Source of the DNA: Chryseobacterium sp. ZHDP1
Lineage (GTDB): Bacteria > Bacteroidota > Bacteroidia > Flavobacteriales > Weeksellaceae
Direction of reading: 5' to 3'
Assembly (NCBI RefSeq): GCF_018603435.1
Contig: NZ_CP075682.1
Span: 186,001-250,000, forward strand
Length of the DNA: 64,000 nt
Made by a program: the position numbers and the translations under genes. How positions within the stretch are numbered: position 1 is the stretch's first letter; each line of letters begins with the position of its first letter. Below, piece by piece: positions 31,905 through 40,483 of the stretch. The notes beneath the pieces are model-generated. The model searched no databases and was not told the DNA's origin. It was given only the letters and a program-made list of their open reading frames with translations.

Positions 31905-33632
31905 ATGGGAAATTTAGCTACTCTTGATATCATCATATTTCTTATCTATTTTGTGGTAGTTGCAGGCTACGGAATCTGGATTTATAATAGAAAGAAATCT
32001 GCAGCGACAGGCAGTAAAGATTATTTTCTGGCAGAAGGTTCACTGACTTGGTGGGCAATCGGCGCGAGTTTAATTGCTTCCAATATTTCTGCCGAACAAT
32101 TTATCGGGATGTCCGGTGAAGGATTTTTTGTGGGAATTGCTGTAGCTGCTTATGAATGGATTGCGGCAATTGCATTGATTATTATTGCAGTATGGTTCAT
32201 TCCGATTTATCTTAAAAACAAGATTTACACGATGCCACAATTTCTGGAAACCCGTTACAACAAATCGGTTTCCCTGATTATGGCTGTGTTCTGGCTCTTT
32301 TTATATGTTATTGTTAATTTAACTTCCATCCTTTATTTAGGTGCTTTGGCAATAGATACATTGCTGGGAGGCGATAACCTTCATATTATTATGATCGGAT
32401 TGCTTTTAATGGCATTATTAATTGGTCTTGGCGGAATGAAGGTAATCGGTTACACAGATGTAATTCAGGTGGCGGTTTTAATTATCGGAGGTTTTGCCAC
32501 GGTTTACATGGCGCTTCAGATTGTTGATCAGAGAATCAACGGGGCGGCAGTCGGGAATGCTTTAACAGGTTTTCAGACTTTGATGAACGAAGCTCCGCAA
32601 CACTTTAAACTGATGCTGGAAAAGCCGGTGAAGACCACCACAACTTTGGCAATGCCTGAAAATCTTGATGTTCAGAAATATGTTGTTTTACCGGGATTGG
32701 CGATGTATTTCGCAGGACAATGGATTGTAAACCTGAATTATTGGGGCTGTAATCAATACATCACCCAAAGAGCGTTGGGAGCTGATCTGAAAACGGCAAG
32801 AACCGGAATTTTATTCGCAGGATTCTTAAAATTATTTATGCCGATTATCGTAATGCTTCCGGGAATTGCAGCGTACGTTTTGTATTCAAAAGGGCATTTA
32901 ACTGGCTTTAGTGGCGTAAAAGATGGTGCTTATTCTGCAATCTTAGGATTTCTGCCGGTTGGTCTGAAAGGTCTTGCTGTAGCGGCTTTAACGGCGGCAA
33001 TCGTTGCTTCTTTGGCAGGAAAAGTGAACAGTATTTCAACGATCTTTACATTAGACATTTACAAGAAATATTTAAAAGCTGATGCAACGGAAATCCAGAT
33101 GGTGAGAACCGGAAGATGGGCGATTATCATCGCGATGTTTGTGGCTTTGGCATTTACATGGACCGATGTTTTAGGAATCGGCGGTGAAGGAGGATTTACC
33201 TTCATTCAGAAATATACAGGATTTATAAGTCCGGGAGTTTTTGCCATGTTTCTTTTGGGAATGTTCTGGAAAAGAACCACCGGAACAGCAGCTTTGGTCG
33301 GTGTAATTTTAGGATTCGTTCTGGCAATTTTCTTCAACAGTTTTGCAGTCGATATTTTTGGAAAAGAAACCTGGTTATATACCGCTTTTACGTATGAAAA
33401 ACTGGAAAACGGAGTTGTGCACACCATTACAGAAATCCCATTTTTAATTAATATGGGATGGTCTTTCGTGATCACCATTGCAACCATGGTTCTCATCAGT
33501 CTTGCAGGACCGAAAGTGAATCCGAAAGCATTCGCAATCGATGCAACAATGTTCCGCGTAGACAACAGAACATTGGTTTTAATCGTTATAACGTTATTAC
33601 TGCTTACTGCACTTTATGTGAAATTCTGGTAA
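31905..33632 (+). CDS. Sodium/solute symporter (SSS family), sugar transporter
   Basis: A 575-residue inner-membrane protein with about 14 hydrophobic segments. Hallmarks of the SGLT-like branch are DYFLAEGSLTWWAIGASLIA near residue 40, NISAEQFIGMSGEGF, and NLNYWGCNQYITQRALGAD. Co-transcription with araBDA and galM makes L-arabinose the most likely substrate, though galactose or xylose cannot be excluded. A strong terminator follows, ending the arabinose operon. Confidence 0.92.
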   Translation: MGNLATLDIIIFLIYFVVVAGYGIWIYNRKKSAATGSKDYFLAEGSLTWWAIGASLIASNISAEQFIGMSGEGFFVGIAVAAYEWIAAIALIIIAVWFIPIYLKNKIYTMPQFLETRYNKSVSLIMAVFWLFLYVIVNLTSILYLGALAIDTLLGGDNLHIIMIGLLLMALLIGLGGMKVIGYTDVIQVAVLIIGGFATVYMALQIVDQRINGAAVGNALTGFQTLMNEAPQHFKLMLEKPVKTTTTLAMPENLDVQKYVVLPGLAMYFAGQWIVNLNYWGCNQYITQRALGADLKTARTGILFAGFLKLFMPIIVMLPGIAAYVLYSKGHLTGFSGVKDGAYSAILGFLPVGLKGLAVAALTAAIVASLAGKVNSISTIFTLDIYKKYLKADATEIQMVRTGRWAIIIAMFVALAFTWTDVLGIGGEGGFTFIQKYTGFISPGVFAMFLLGMFWKRTTGTAALVGVILGFVLAIFFNSFAVDIFGKETWLYTAFTYEKLENGVVHTITEIPFLINMGWSFVITIATMVLISLAGPKVNPKAFAIDATMFRVDNRTLVLIVITLLLLTALYVKFW

Positions 33633-33656
33633 AATGTAATTATGATAAAATAAAGG

Positions 33657-33688
33657 CAGGATTCCGTTTTGGAGTCCTGTTTTTGTTT
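33657..33688 (+). terminator. Terminator of the araB-symporter operon
   Basis: CAGGATTCC pairs with GGAGTCCTG (nine pairs, one T-G) around a GTTTT loop and is followed by TTTTTGTTT. It lies 24 bases after the symporter stop. Confidence 0.85.
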
Positions 33689-33715
33689 AATTTTAATTCA
33701 GCATATAAAAAAACA

Positions 33716-34297
33716 ATGGAAGATTTAAATGAATTAATACAAACATATTTCGGACCGCTGAATGCTCACGAACACTCTGTTATTTAGTCTTATTTCAGAA
33801 AAGAACAATTAGCGAAAAATGAAATATTTACAGGTTCAGGCGAAATTTGTAACAGATTAAGCATGGTGAAATCCGGTATTTTGCGTGTTTTCGCTTTATC
33901 AGAAGACGGAAAAGAGATTACACAGTGGCTTTCCGTAAAAGGTTTTTTCGTTACCGATGTGATGGGATTTTTCTTTAATCAACACAACCGATGGACGATA
34001 CAAGCCTTTACCGAAGCTGAATTACTCACCATTTCTAAAACAGATTATTTAAAACTGTGCAGGGAATTCCCCAAATGGGCTGAAATTGAGAAAAGATTTA
34101 TGATTAAATGTTTTGGAATGATGGAAGACCGGATATTTTCTTATCTATCCATGACCGCGGAAGAAAGGTACAACCGGTATTTTGAGCAGAACAGAGAATT
34201 ATTTCATCAGGTTCCGCTGCAATATATTGCTTCGGTTTTGGGAATGACGCCCGAAACATTCAGCAGAATCAGGAAACGGCAGGCAGAAAATTCTTGA
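33716..34297 (+). pseudogene. Crp/Fnr-family regulator interrupted by an in-frame TAG
   Basis: Reading one frame from ATG 33716 gives MEDLNELIQTYF...HSVI, a TAG at 33785-33787, then SYFRKEQLAKNEIFTGSGEI and on without any shift to the end. The part after the stop contains the cNMP-binding core (MVKSGILRVFALSEDGKE) and a C-terminal Crp-type HTH (IASVLGMTPETFSRIRKR). Without the stop the protein would be 193 residues, normal for Bacteroidota Crp/Fnr proteins. Either the gene is broken, a shortened protein starts at ATG 33863 (144 residues, lacking part of the beta-roll), or the TAG is a sequencing error. Confidence 0.8.
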
Positions 34298-34355
34298 TTT
34301 TTATCAAGAGAATCTATTTTCTGTTGTCAGACATTTGTAAGATAAATCTCAGACA

Positions 34356-34709
34356 ATGAAAAATCTCTTGCAGCTCGAAGAATTAGGACAATTTGGTTTA
34401 GCCGTTTTCCTGTTTACACAGTTAGAATTTCAGTGGTGGCTTTTTCCGATTTGCCTTTTGCTTCCGGATGTTTCCATGGTCGGCTACTTAATCAATCCAA
34501 AAACCGGAGCCCGGATCTACAATTTTTTTCATCATAAAATGCTTGCAATCCTTGTTTTGATTCTAGGATTTTGGCTTAAAATTTCTATCGTAGAATTTGC
34601 CGGAATTATTTTATTTGCCCATTCTGCAATGGACAGAATTTTCGGATACGGATTGAAATTTGAAGACGATTTCAAACATACCCATCTGGGTTCAATAGGA
34701 AAGAAATAA
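34356..34709 (+). CDS. DUF4260 family membrane protein
   Basis: A small 117-residue protein with about four hydrophobic segments. The sequence FQWWLFPICLLLPDVSMVGY, then NPKTGARIYNFFHH and HSAMDRIFGYGLKF, matches my memory of the DUF4260 family. Its function is unknown. It starts 58 bases after the Crp/Fnr-like gene; in related genomes such pairs of a Crp/Fnr regulator with a small membrane protein are common, so the Crp remnant may have been its regulator. Confidence 0.82.
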   Translation: MKNLLQLEELGQFGLAVFLFTQLEFQWWLFPICLLLPDVSMVGYLINPKTGARIYNFFHHKMLAILVLILGFWLKISIVEFAGIILFAHSAMDRIFGYGLKFEDDFKHTHLGSIGKK

Positions 34710-34714
34710 ACCGT

Positions 34715-35401
34715 TTAAATCTTAAACATAAACCCTTCCGCAAGCTTTTTCTGATATTTTTCTTCATCAAAACGATACAGAAAAGACCCTTTTTTAGAAG
34801 AAGTCATATCTTTACCCTCCGTTTTCACAAGAATATCCAGCGCATTAATTTTGCTGATGAAGTTCCGCTTGTCGAACTGTTCATTTAAAATCGCTTCGTA
34901 TAGATTCTGCAGATCTTTCATCGTAAATTTTTCTGGCAGAAGCTCGAAACCGATAGGTCTTGTGGAAGCTCTTCTGCGCAGTCTCAGAACGGCATCCTTT
35001 ACCATTTCGTTATGGTCAAAAATCAGACTTGGAAAATCCTGAAGATCAAACCATTTTGCGCTGTATTTTTCATTGATCTGGATATTCTTTTCAATATTAA
35101 TCAGCGCATAATATGAAATTGAAATAATTCTTGCTGTAGGTTCACGGTCAATGCGTGTATAAGAATTCAGCTGTTCCAGATAGATATTTTCCAGTCCTGT
35201 GAGAGTATTCAGAACACGTTGCGCTGCTTCATCGGATGTTTCTTCGTCTCCTATAAATCCACCCATTAACGACCATTCTCCCATTTTAGGCTCAAAATTC
35301 CTTTGTACCAGAAGAATTTTAAGATTTTCGCCGTCGAACCCGAAAATAATGCAGTCTACAGCTACCAGATGTCGCGGAAAATGAGAATAGTCTTGTGTCA
35401 T
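34715..35401 (-). CDS. araR: NUDIX-type transcriptional regulator of arabinose use (AraR/NrtR family)
   Basis: A 228-residue protein with an N-terminal NUDIX domain (about 10-145) and a C-terminal winged-helix domain (about 155-228; FTMKDLQNLYEAILNEQFDK, RNFISKINALDILV). The Nudix box is degenerate: GGFIGDEETSDEAAQRVLNT keeps the glycines but lacks the REUxEE catalytic glutamates, as expected for a sugar sensor and not a hydrolase. In Bacteroides thetaiotaomicron a protein of this family, AraR, controls arabinose genes. The candidate operator at 35463 in its own upstream region matches those before araB, GH3 and the transaldolase gene, so self-control is likely. Confidence 0.87.
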   Translation of the reverse strand: MTQDYSHFPRHLVAVDCIIFGFDGENLKILLVQRNFEPKMGEWSLMGGFIGDEETSDEAAQRVLNTLTGLENIYLEQLNSYTRIDREPTARIISISYYALINIEKNIQINEKYSAKWFDLQDFPSLIFDHNEMVKDAVLRLRRRASTRPIGFELLPEKFTMKDLQNLYEAILNEQFDKRNFISKINALDILVKTEGKDMTSSKKGSFLYRFDEEKYQKKLAEGFMFKI

Positions 35402-35417
35402 CGATTATATTTTTATG

Positions 35418-35425
35418 CAAAGTTA
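35418..35425 (-). promoter_or_regulatory. -7 box of araR
   Basis: On the minus strand the sequence reads TAACTTTG, an exact TAnnTTTG match, 16 bases before the araR start. No convincing -33 element is seen. Confidence 0.5.
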
Positions 35426-35462
35426 ATGCTTTTAGCCTTTGATTTTACTGTCGGATCAATAT

Positions 35463-35481
35463 AAATGTATTTTACACACTT
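35463..35481 (-). promoter_or_regulatory. Candidate AraR operator upstream of araR
   Basis: On the minus strand AAGTGT-GTAAAAT-ACATTT, the same arms and seven-base spacer as the sites before GH3 and araB. It lies between the divergent araR and GH127 genes, 62 bases from araR and about 460 from GH127. Confidence 0.7.
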
Positions 35482-35943
35482 TATTTTACTTTTTATTTTG
35501 AATTTCTCAGGATTCCATCATCTTCCTTGTCATTTTGGGAGCAGTTTCTACCTTCGAAACTTACACTTTATTCATCTAAGACATTAAAAACAGATGAACT
35601 TAATGTTAAAAATATGTTAAAATTAATTTTTCTTTCATTTTAAATTTACCCTGAAACAGTCAGTAGGGCTTAGTCTTAAAAATACGATAAGCTATTAATA
35701 TAAAATATCAGCGTTCATACTGTATATTCCGTATTCATTTTTCATGCAGGTAATTTGACTGTATGGTTCTGATTATCGCGTTTTTTCATAATCTTAATTT
35801 TTATGATAAGCTCCTGTTGTTTTTAGTTTTTTTCTAAGACTTTAAAATAGACTTTTTTTTGATTTCAGCGGCACATTCTGCAAAATTCTTTGTCATATTG
35901 ATTCTTTCTTTTATTTTTAGAAATGTTGAACAGACATTTATTC
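35482..35943. other. Long AT-rich gap before GH127
   Basis: The araR-GH127 gap spans about 540 bases; beyond the operator and -7 box described, it shows no gene, no dispersed repeat and no clear structure. It probably carries the GH127 promoter, but I could not find a TTG/TAnnTTTG pair at proper spacing. Confidence 0.5.
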
Positions 35944-38319
35944 ATGAATAAAAAATCACTGATAGTATTTTTAGGTTTTGGCACACTTGCTTTTGGACAG
36001 GTGAGCAAAACAGTCAGTTATTTTCCACTGAACAAAGTCGCTTTGTCTGAAAGCATATTCAGCAGGGCAATGCAGACAGATAAAAATTACATAATGTCTA
36101 TGGATGCCGACCGTTTGTTGGCTCCCTATTTAAAAGAAGTAGGACTTAATCCTAAAAAACCGAATTATCCGAACTGGGAAAATACAGGATTGGATGGTCA
36201 TATTGGCGGACATTATATTTCTGCTTTGGCTTTAATGTACGCTTCTACAGGCGATGCGAAAGTAAAACAGAGGCTGGATTATATGATCGATGAGTTGGAA
36301 CGCTGTCAGAATCTTTCAGGAAACGATTATATTTCCGGCGTTCCGTATGGCAAAAAGATATGGAAAGAAATCTCGGACGGCAATATTCGTGCATCCGCTT
36401 TCGGACTGAACGACCGTTGGGTTCCTTTATATAATATTCACAAAATATATTCCGGTTTGCGTGATGCCTATTGGTATGCAGACAGCGAAAAAGCAAAAAA
36501 AATGCTCATTAAGCTTACCGACTGGATGGCAGATGAAGTTTCCAAACTTTCCGATGAGCAGATTCAGGAGATGCTGAAAAGTGAGCACGGCGGACTGAAC
36601 GAAGTTTTTGCCGATGTTTATGACATTACCAAAAATGAAAAATATCTTAAGTTAGCACACCGATTCTCACATCAGGCGATTTTAAATCCATTATTGATTC
36701 ACGAAGATAAACTGACGGGAATTCACGCCAATACGCAGATCCCGAAAGTAATCGGTTTCAAGAGAATCGCAGATCTGGAGCATAATAAAGAGTGGAGTGG
36801 TGCGGCAGATTTTTTCTGGACTAATGTCACCCAAAAACGTTCAGCTATTATCGGCGGAAACAGTGTAAGCGAACATTTCAATCCTACCGGAGATTTCAGC
36901 GGAATGATTAAAAGTATTGAAGGTCCCGAAACCTGCAATACCTATAATATGTTGAAATTGACCAAACAACTTTTTGCGACCAATCCAAAATCTTCTTATT
37001 TGGATTATTACGAAAGAGCTTTATACAATCATATTCTTTCCACCCAAAATCAGGAAAAAGGCGGTTTTGTTTATTTTACACCCATGCGTCCCGGCCATTA
37101 CAGAGTATATTCCCAGCCGGAAACCAGTTTCTGGTGCTGCGTTGGTTCAGGAATGGAAAATCACGCCAAATACGGCGAAATGATTTATGCGCATTCTGAT
37201 AACGATTTGTACGTAAATCTTTTTATTCCGTCTGTTTTAAAATGGTCGGAGAAAAAATTGGTCATAAGACAGGAAAATAATTTTCCGCAGGAACCTTCCA
37301 CAAAATTGATCTTTGATCTTGCTCCAAAAACTGAAATCAATTTAAAATTAAGAGCACCGGAATGGACGGATATCTCACAGATAACACTTTCCGTGAATTC
37401 TAAAAAGGTCAATACTTCTGTAGATTCCGAAGGTTACATCAACATCAGCAGAAAATGGAAAAAAGGTGATGTCATTGAGATGAAAATGCCAATGCATTTG
37501 TCTGCAGAACAGCTTCCGGACAAATCGGATTATTATGCATTCAGATACGGACCCATTGTTCTGGCAGCAAAATATGGCAAAGAAAATCAGACAGGGCTCT
37601 TTGCCGACGACAGCCGCGGTGGACATATTGCACACGGACCGCAGATTCCTCTGAACGACATTCCTGCAATTTTAGGATTTTCAGCAACGGTTTTGAATCA
37701 TCTTCAGCCTGTTAATGAGAAAGATTTAAAATTTAAAATTAGCGGACTTTATCCTCAGAATAAATTCAGTAACGGATTGGAGCTTGTTCCGTTTTACCAG
37801 ATTCAGGAAGAACGTTACATTATCTATTTCCCTCAGGCAACTCAGGATAAAATCGAAATGATTCAGAAACAGAAAGCTAAAGAAGAAGCGGAAATTCGAA
37901 AACAGGATAATATTACGACCGATAAAATCCAACTCGGCGAGCAACAGCCGGAATCTGACCACTTTTTTGAGAGCAAAGATGCTTACGAAGGCTATATGGA
38001 AGACCGGCATTTCCGCGACGCTAAAGGCTGGTTTAGCTATCAGATGAAAAACAAGGACAGGAATGCAAAATACCTCTATCTTCTCTATTTCGATGCCAAC
38101 AGCTACCGTACCCTGAATGCCGAAATCAATGGAATTAAAGTGTTTTCCCAAGATTTTGAAGGAAAAATGGGCGGTTCTCCACAAACTTTACTCATTCCGA
38201 TTCCTGAATCTGAAATCCGTAAAGAAATTTTGAACATCAAGTTTAATTCGGGTGAAAAATCATTAACGCCGAAAATCATCGAAGTAAGATTACTGAATCA
38301 AACGCCAGATAAAAACTAA
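35944..38319 (+). CDS. Secreted GH127 beta-L-arabinofuranosidase
   Basis: I take the start at 35944 since MNKKSLIVFLGFGTLAFGQ is a clean signal peptide; an in-frame ATG at 35923 adds seven residues. The 791-residue protein has the GH127 alpha/alpha barrel, with the zinc/thiolate site visible as E329 and C331 in GPETCNTYN and C398/C399 in FWCCVGSGMENH. In characterised GH127 the first Cys of the CC pair is the nucleophile. The C-terminal 90 residues, after a charged stretch (QKQKAKEEAEIRKQ), match a DUF4986-like end. It removes beta-L-arabinofuranose, known mainly from hydroxyproline-rich glycoproteins and arabinan ends, so it widens the substrate range beyond xylan. Confidence 0.92.
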   Translation: MNKKSLIVFLGFGTLAFGQVSKTVSYFPLNKVALSESIFSRAMQTDKNYIMSMDADRLLAPYLKEVGLNPKKPNYPNWENTGLDGHIGGHYISALALMYASTGDAKVKQRLDYMIDELERCQNLSGNDYISGVPYGKKIWKEISDGNIRASAFGLNDRWVPLYNIHKIYSGLRDAYWYADSEKAKKMLIKLTDWMADEVSKLSDEQIQEMLKSEHGGLNEVFADVYDITKNEKYLKLAHRFSHQAILNPLLIHEDKLTGIHANTQIPKVIGFKRIADLEHNKEWSGAADFFWTNVTQKRSAIIGGNSVSEHFNPTGDFSGMIKSIEGPETCNTYNMLKLTKQLFATNPKSSYLDYYERALYNHILSTQNQEKGGFVYFTPMRPGHYRVYSQPETSFWCCVGSGMENHAKYGEMIYAHSDNDLYVNLFIPSVLKWSEKKLVIRQENNFPQEPSTKLIFDLAPKTEINLKLRAPEWTDISQITLSVNSKKVNTSVDSEGYINISRKWKKGDVIEMKMPMHLSAEQLPDKSDYYAFRYGPIVLAAKYGKENQTGLFADDSRGGHIAHGPQIPLNDIPAILGFSATVLNHLQPVNEKDLKFKISGLYPQNKFSNGLELVPFYQIQEERYIIYFPQATQDKIEMIQKQKAKEEAEIRKQDNITTDKIQLGEQQPESDHFFESKDAYEGYMEDRHFRDAKGWFSYQMKNKDRNAKYLYLLYFDANSYRTLNAEINGIKVFSQDFEGKMGGSPQTLLIPIPESEIRKEILNIKFNSGEKSLTPKIIEVRLLNQTPDKN

Positions 38320-38339
38320 AAACAACTGCAGAATTAAAT

Positions 38340-38410
38340 CTGCTCCATAGGAGCAATATCTGTGTAGAAATACAATTGACCGAAGAAACAGAACTCCGTA
38401 GGAGTTCAAT
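38340..38410 (+). repeat. Family C repeats before the SASA esterase
   Basis: TGCTCCATAGGAGCA (from 38340) and GAACTCCGTAGGAGTTC (from 38391) are two short palindromes related to family C, in the 137-base gap between GH127 and the next gene. Confidence 0.6.
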
Positions 38411-38456
38411 CTAAGAAAGAACAAATTTGCAATTAGCGTTTAAAGTATAAAAAATT

Positions 38457-40370
38457 ATGAACCATAAAAATATTACCAGAACGATTACCTTAATGCTTTG
38501 CATATTCTGCAATATGCTTTTTCAGGCAAAGGTTACGCTTCCCAACTTAGTTTCAGACGGAATGGTGTTGCAGAGAAATCAAAAGCTGAATATTTGGGGG
38601 AAAGCCGATGCCAATGAAAAGGTAGACGTTAAATTTCTCAATAAAAACTACAAAACCACCGCAGATCAAAACGGAAACTGGAAAATTCTACTTCCAGAAC
38701 AAAAAGCAGGCGGTCCGTACACCATGACCATCAACGAAATCACTTTAAAAGATATTTTGATTGGCGATGTATGGCTCGCTTCCGGACAGTCTAATATGGA
38801 ACTGCCCATGCGCAGACTGACGCCGTTGTATTCAAACGAAATCAAAAATGCCAACAATCAGAACATCCGTTTTTTTACGGTTCCTCAAAAATATAACTTC
38901 AAATTACCTCAGACTGAATTGGACGGAGGGAAATGGGAAGCAACAAATTCTCAAACCATTCTGAATTTTTCTGGGGTTGCATATTTTTTTGCTAAAGATG
39001 TAAGTGAAAAAAATAAAGTTCCGGTAGGAATTATTCACGCGAGTTTGGGAGGTTCTCCAATTCAGGCTTGGATGGATGAAAATTCACTGAAAAAATATCC
39101 TGAATATTTGGATGAGGCTAAAAAATGGCAGAATGATGAGTTGATAAAATCAACAGAATCTTCGGAACAGGCATTAAGCAAAGCCTGGTATACAGAACTA
39201 GATCAGAGTGATTTAGGGTTAAACCAACATTGGGAAAAATTTGATCTGAATGATTCTGACTGGAAAACCATGAAAATTCCGGGTTCTTGGGAAGATACGG
39301 AAGGCTCTTTTGAAGGTTCGGTCTGGTTCAGAAAAGAAATTATTTTAACTAAAAATCAGGCAGGAAAAGCCGCTTTTTTAAACCTTGGAAGAATTAAAGA
39401 TGCCGATGTAACGTACATTAACGGAACAAAAGTCGGAAATGTAACTTATGAATATCCTCCGCGTTGGTACGATGTTCCGGCAGGAATTCTTAAGGAAGGT
39501 AAAAATGTAATTGCCGTAAGAGTTTCCAACGGAAGCGGAAAAGGGCAGTTCATCGCAGATAAACCCTATTACCTTGAAATCGACGGACAAAAAATAGATT
39601 TAAAATCCGAATGGAAATATAAAATCGGGGCAAAAATGGCAAAAATGGCACCCGGAACAACCTTTATCCGCTGGAAACCGACAGGATTGTATAATGCCAT
39701 GATCAATCCTTTAATCAATTATAATATCACAGGAGCAATCTGGTACCAAGGAGAAAGCAATACCGGAAAACCGAAAGAGTACGGCGATTTATTAACTACG
39801 ATGATTACAGACTGGAGAAATAAATTCAATAACAAAGAAATGCCGTTCATCACAGTTCAATTGGCTAATTTTATGGAATCAAAAGCACAGCCTATCGAAA
39901 GCAACTGGGCGGAGCTAAGAGACCAGCAGCGTAAAGTTTCATTACAGGTTCCAAATGCCGGACTTGCCGTAATCATCGATGTTGGGGAATGGAATGACAT
40001 CCATCCGCTGAACAAAAAAACAGTAGGAGACAGGCTTGCGTTGCAGGCAATGAAATTGGCTTACGGAAAAAACATCGTTGCAGAAGGACCGGTTTATCAG
40101 TCAATGAAAATCGATGGAAATAAAATTGTACTTTCTTTTAAAAACGGAACCGATGATTTTGCTCCCGTTGCTGAACTAAAAGGGTTTGCCATCAAAAATA
40201 CCGGCGGAAACTGGTCTTGGGCAAAAGCAAAAATCCAAGGCAAAACAATTACAGTTTGGAATGATTCGGTCACAAATCCTGTTGCTGTCCGTTACGATTG
40301 GGCAGATAATCCCGATGGAAACCTCAAAAACAAAACCAGACTTCCCGCATCGCCTTTCACTACGGAATAA
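38457..40370 (+). CDS. Secreted SASA-family acetylesterase with inserted jelly-roll (CE20-like)
   Basis: A 637-residue protein with signal peptide (about 1-24). The SGNH/SASA catalytic domain begins at about 100 with WLASGQSNMELPM (nucleophile S112) and ends with the Asp-His region EWNDIHPLNKKTVGDRLAL. Between the two halves (about 250-390) lies a galactose-binding-like beta-sandwich (WEKFDLNDSDWKTMKIPGSW, GSVWFRKEI). Annotated relatives are called sialate O-acetylesterases, but in a xylan region it more likely removes acetyl groups from xylan or xyloglucan oligosaccharides, as described for CE20. Substrate is inferred. Confidence 0.87.
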   Translation: MNHKNITRTITLMLCIFCNMLFQAKVTLPNLVSDGMVLQRNQKLNIWGKADANEKVDVKFLNKNYKTTADQNGNWKILLPEQKAGGPYTMTINEITLKDILIGDVWLASGQSNMELPMRRLTPLYSNEIKNANNQNIRFFTVPQKYNFKLPQTELDGGKWEATNSQTILNFSGVAYFFAKDVSEKNKVPVGIIHASLGGSPIQAWMDENSLKKYPEYLDEAKKWQNDELIKSTESSEQALSKAWYTELDQSDLGLNQHWEKFDLNDSDWKTMKIPGSWEDTEGSFEGSVWFRKEIILTKNQAGKAAFLNLGRIKDADVTYINGTKVGNVTYEYPPRWYDVPAGILKEGKNVIAVRVSNGSGKGQFIADKPYYLEIDGQKIDLKSEWKYKIGAKMAKMAPGTTFIRWKPTGLYNAMINPLINYNITGAIWYQGESNTGKPKEYGDLLTTMITDWRNKFNNKEMPFITVQLANFMESKAQPIESNWAELRDQQRKVSLQVPNAGLAVIIDVGEWNDIHPLNKKTVGDRLALQAMKLAYGKNIVAEGPVYQSMKIDGNKIVLSFKNGTDDFAPVAELKGFAIKNTGGNWSWAKAKIQGKTITVWNDSVTNPVAVRYDWADNPDGNLKNKTRLPASPFTTE

Positions 40371-40376
40371 TCTTTA

Positions 40377-40453
40377 AGCCTTTGCTGAGTTTACGCCTTT
40401 GCGAGCCTTAAAAACGATTAGTAGTCAAAAAATCTTTGCGGACTTTGCGTTTA
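40377..40453 (+). repeat. Family F repeat before the GPH transporter
   Basis: An imperfect segment containing TTTGCTGAGTTTACGCCTTT and AATCTTTGCGGACTTTGCGT. A related segment precedes the transketolase C-terminal gene (48900-48984). Both end within about 30 bases of the start codon and extend open frames from false TTG starts. Confidence 0.55.
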
Positions 40454-40483
40454 AAAATTAATTATAAAAATATCAACAATCAT

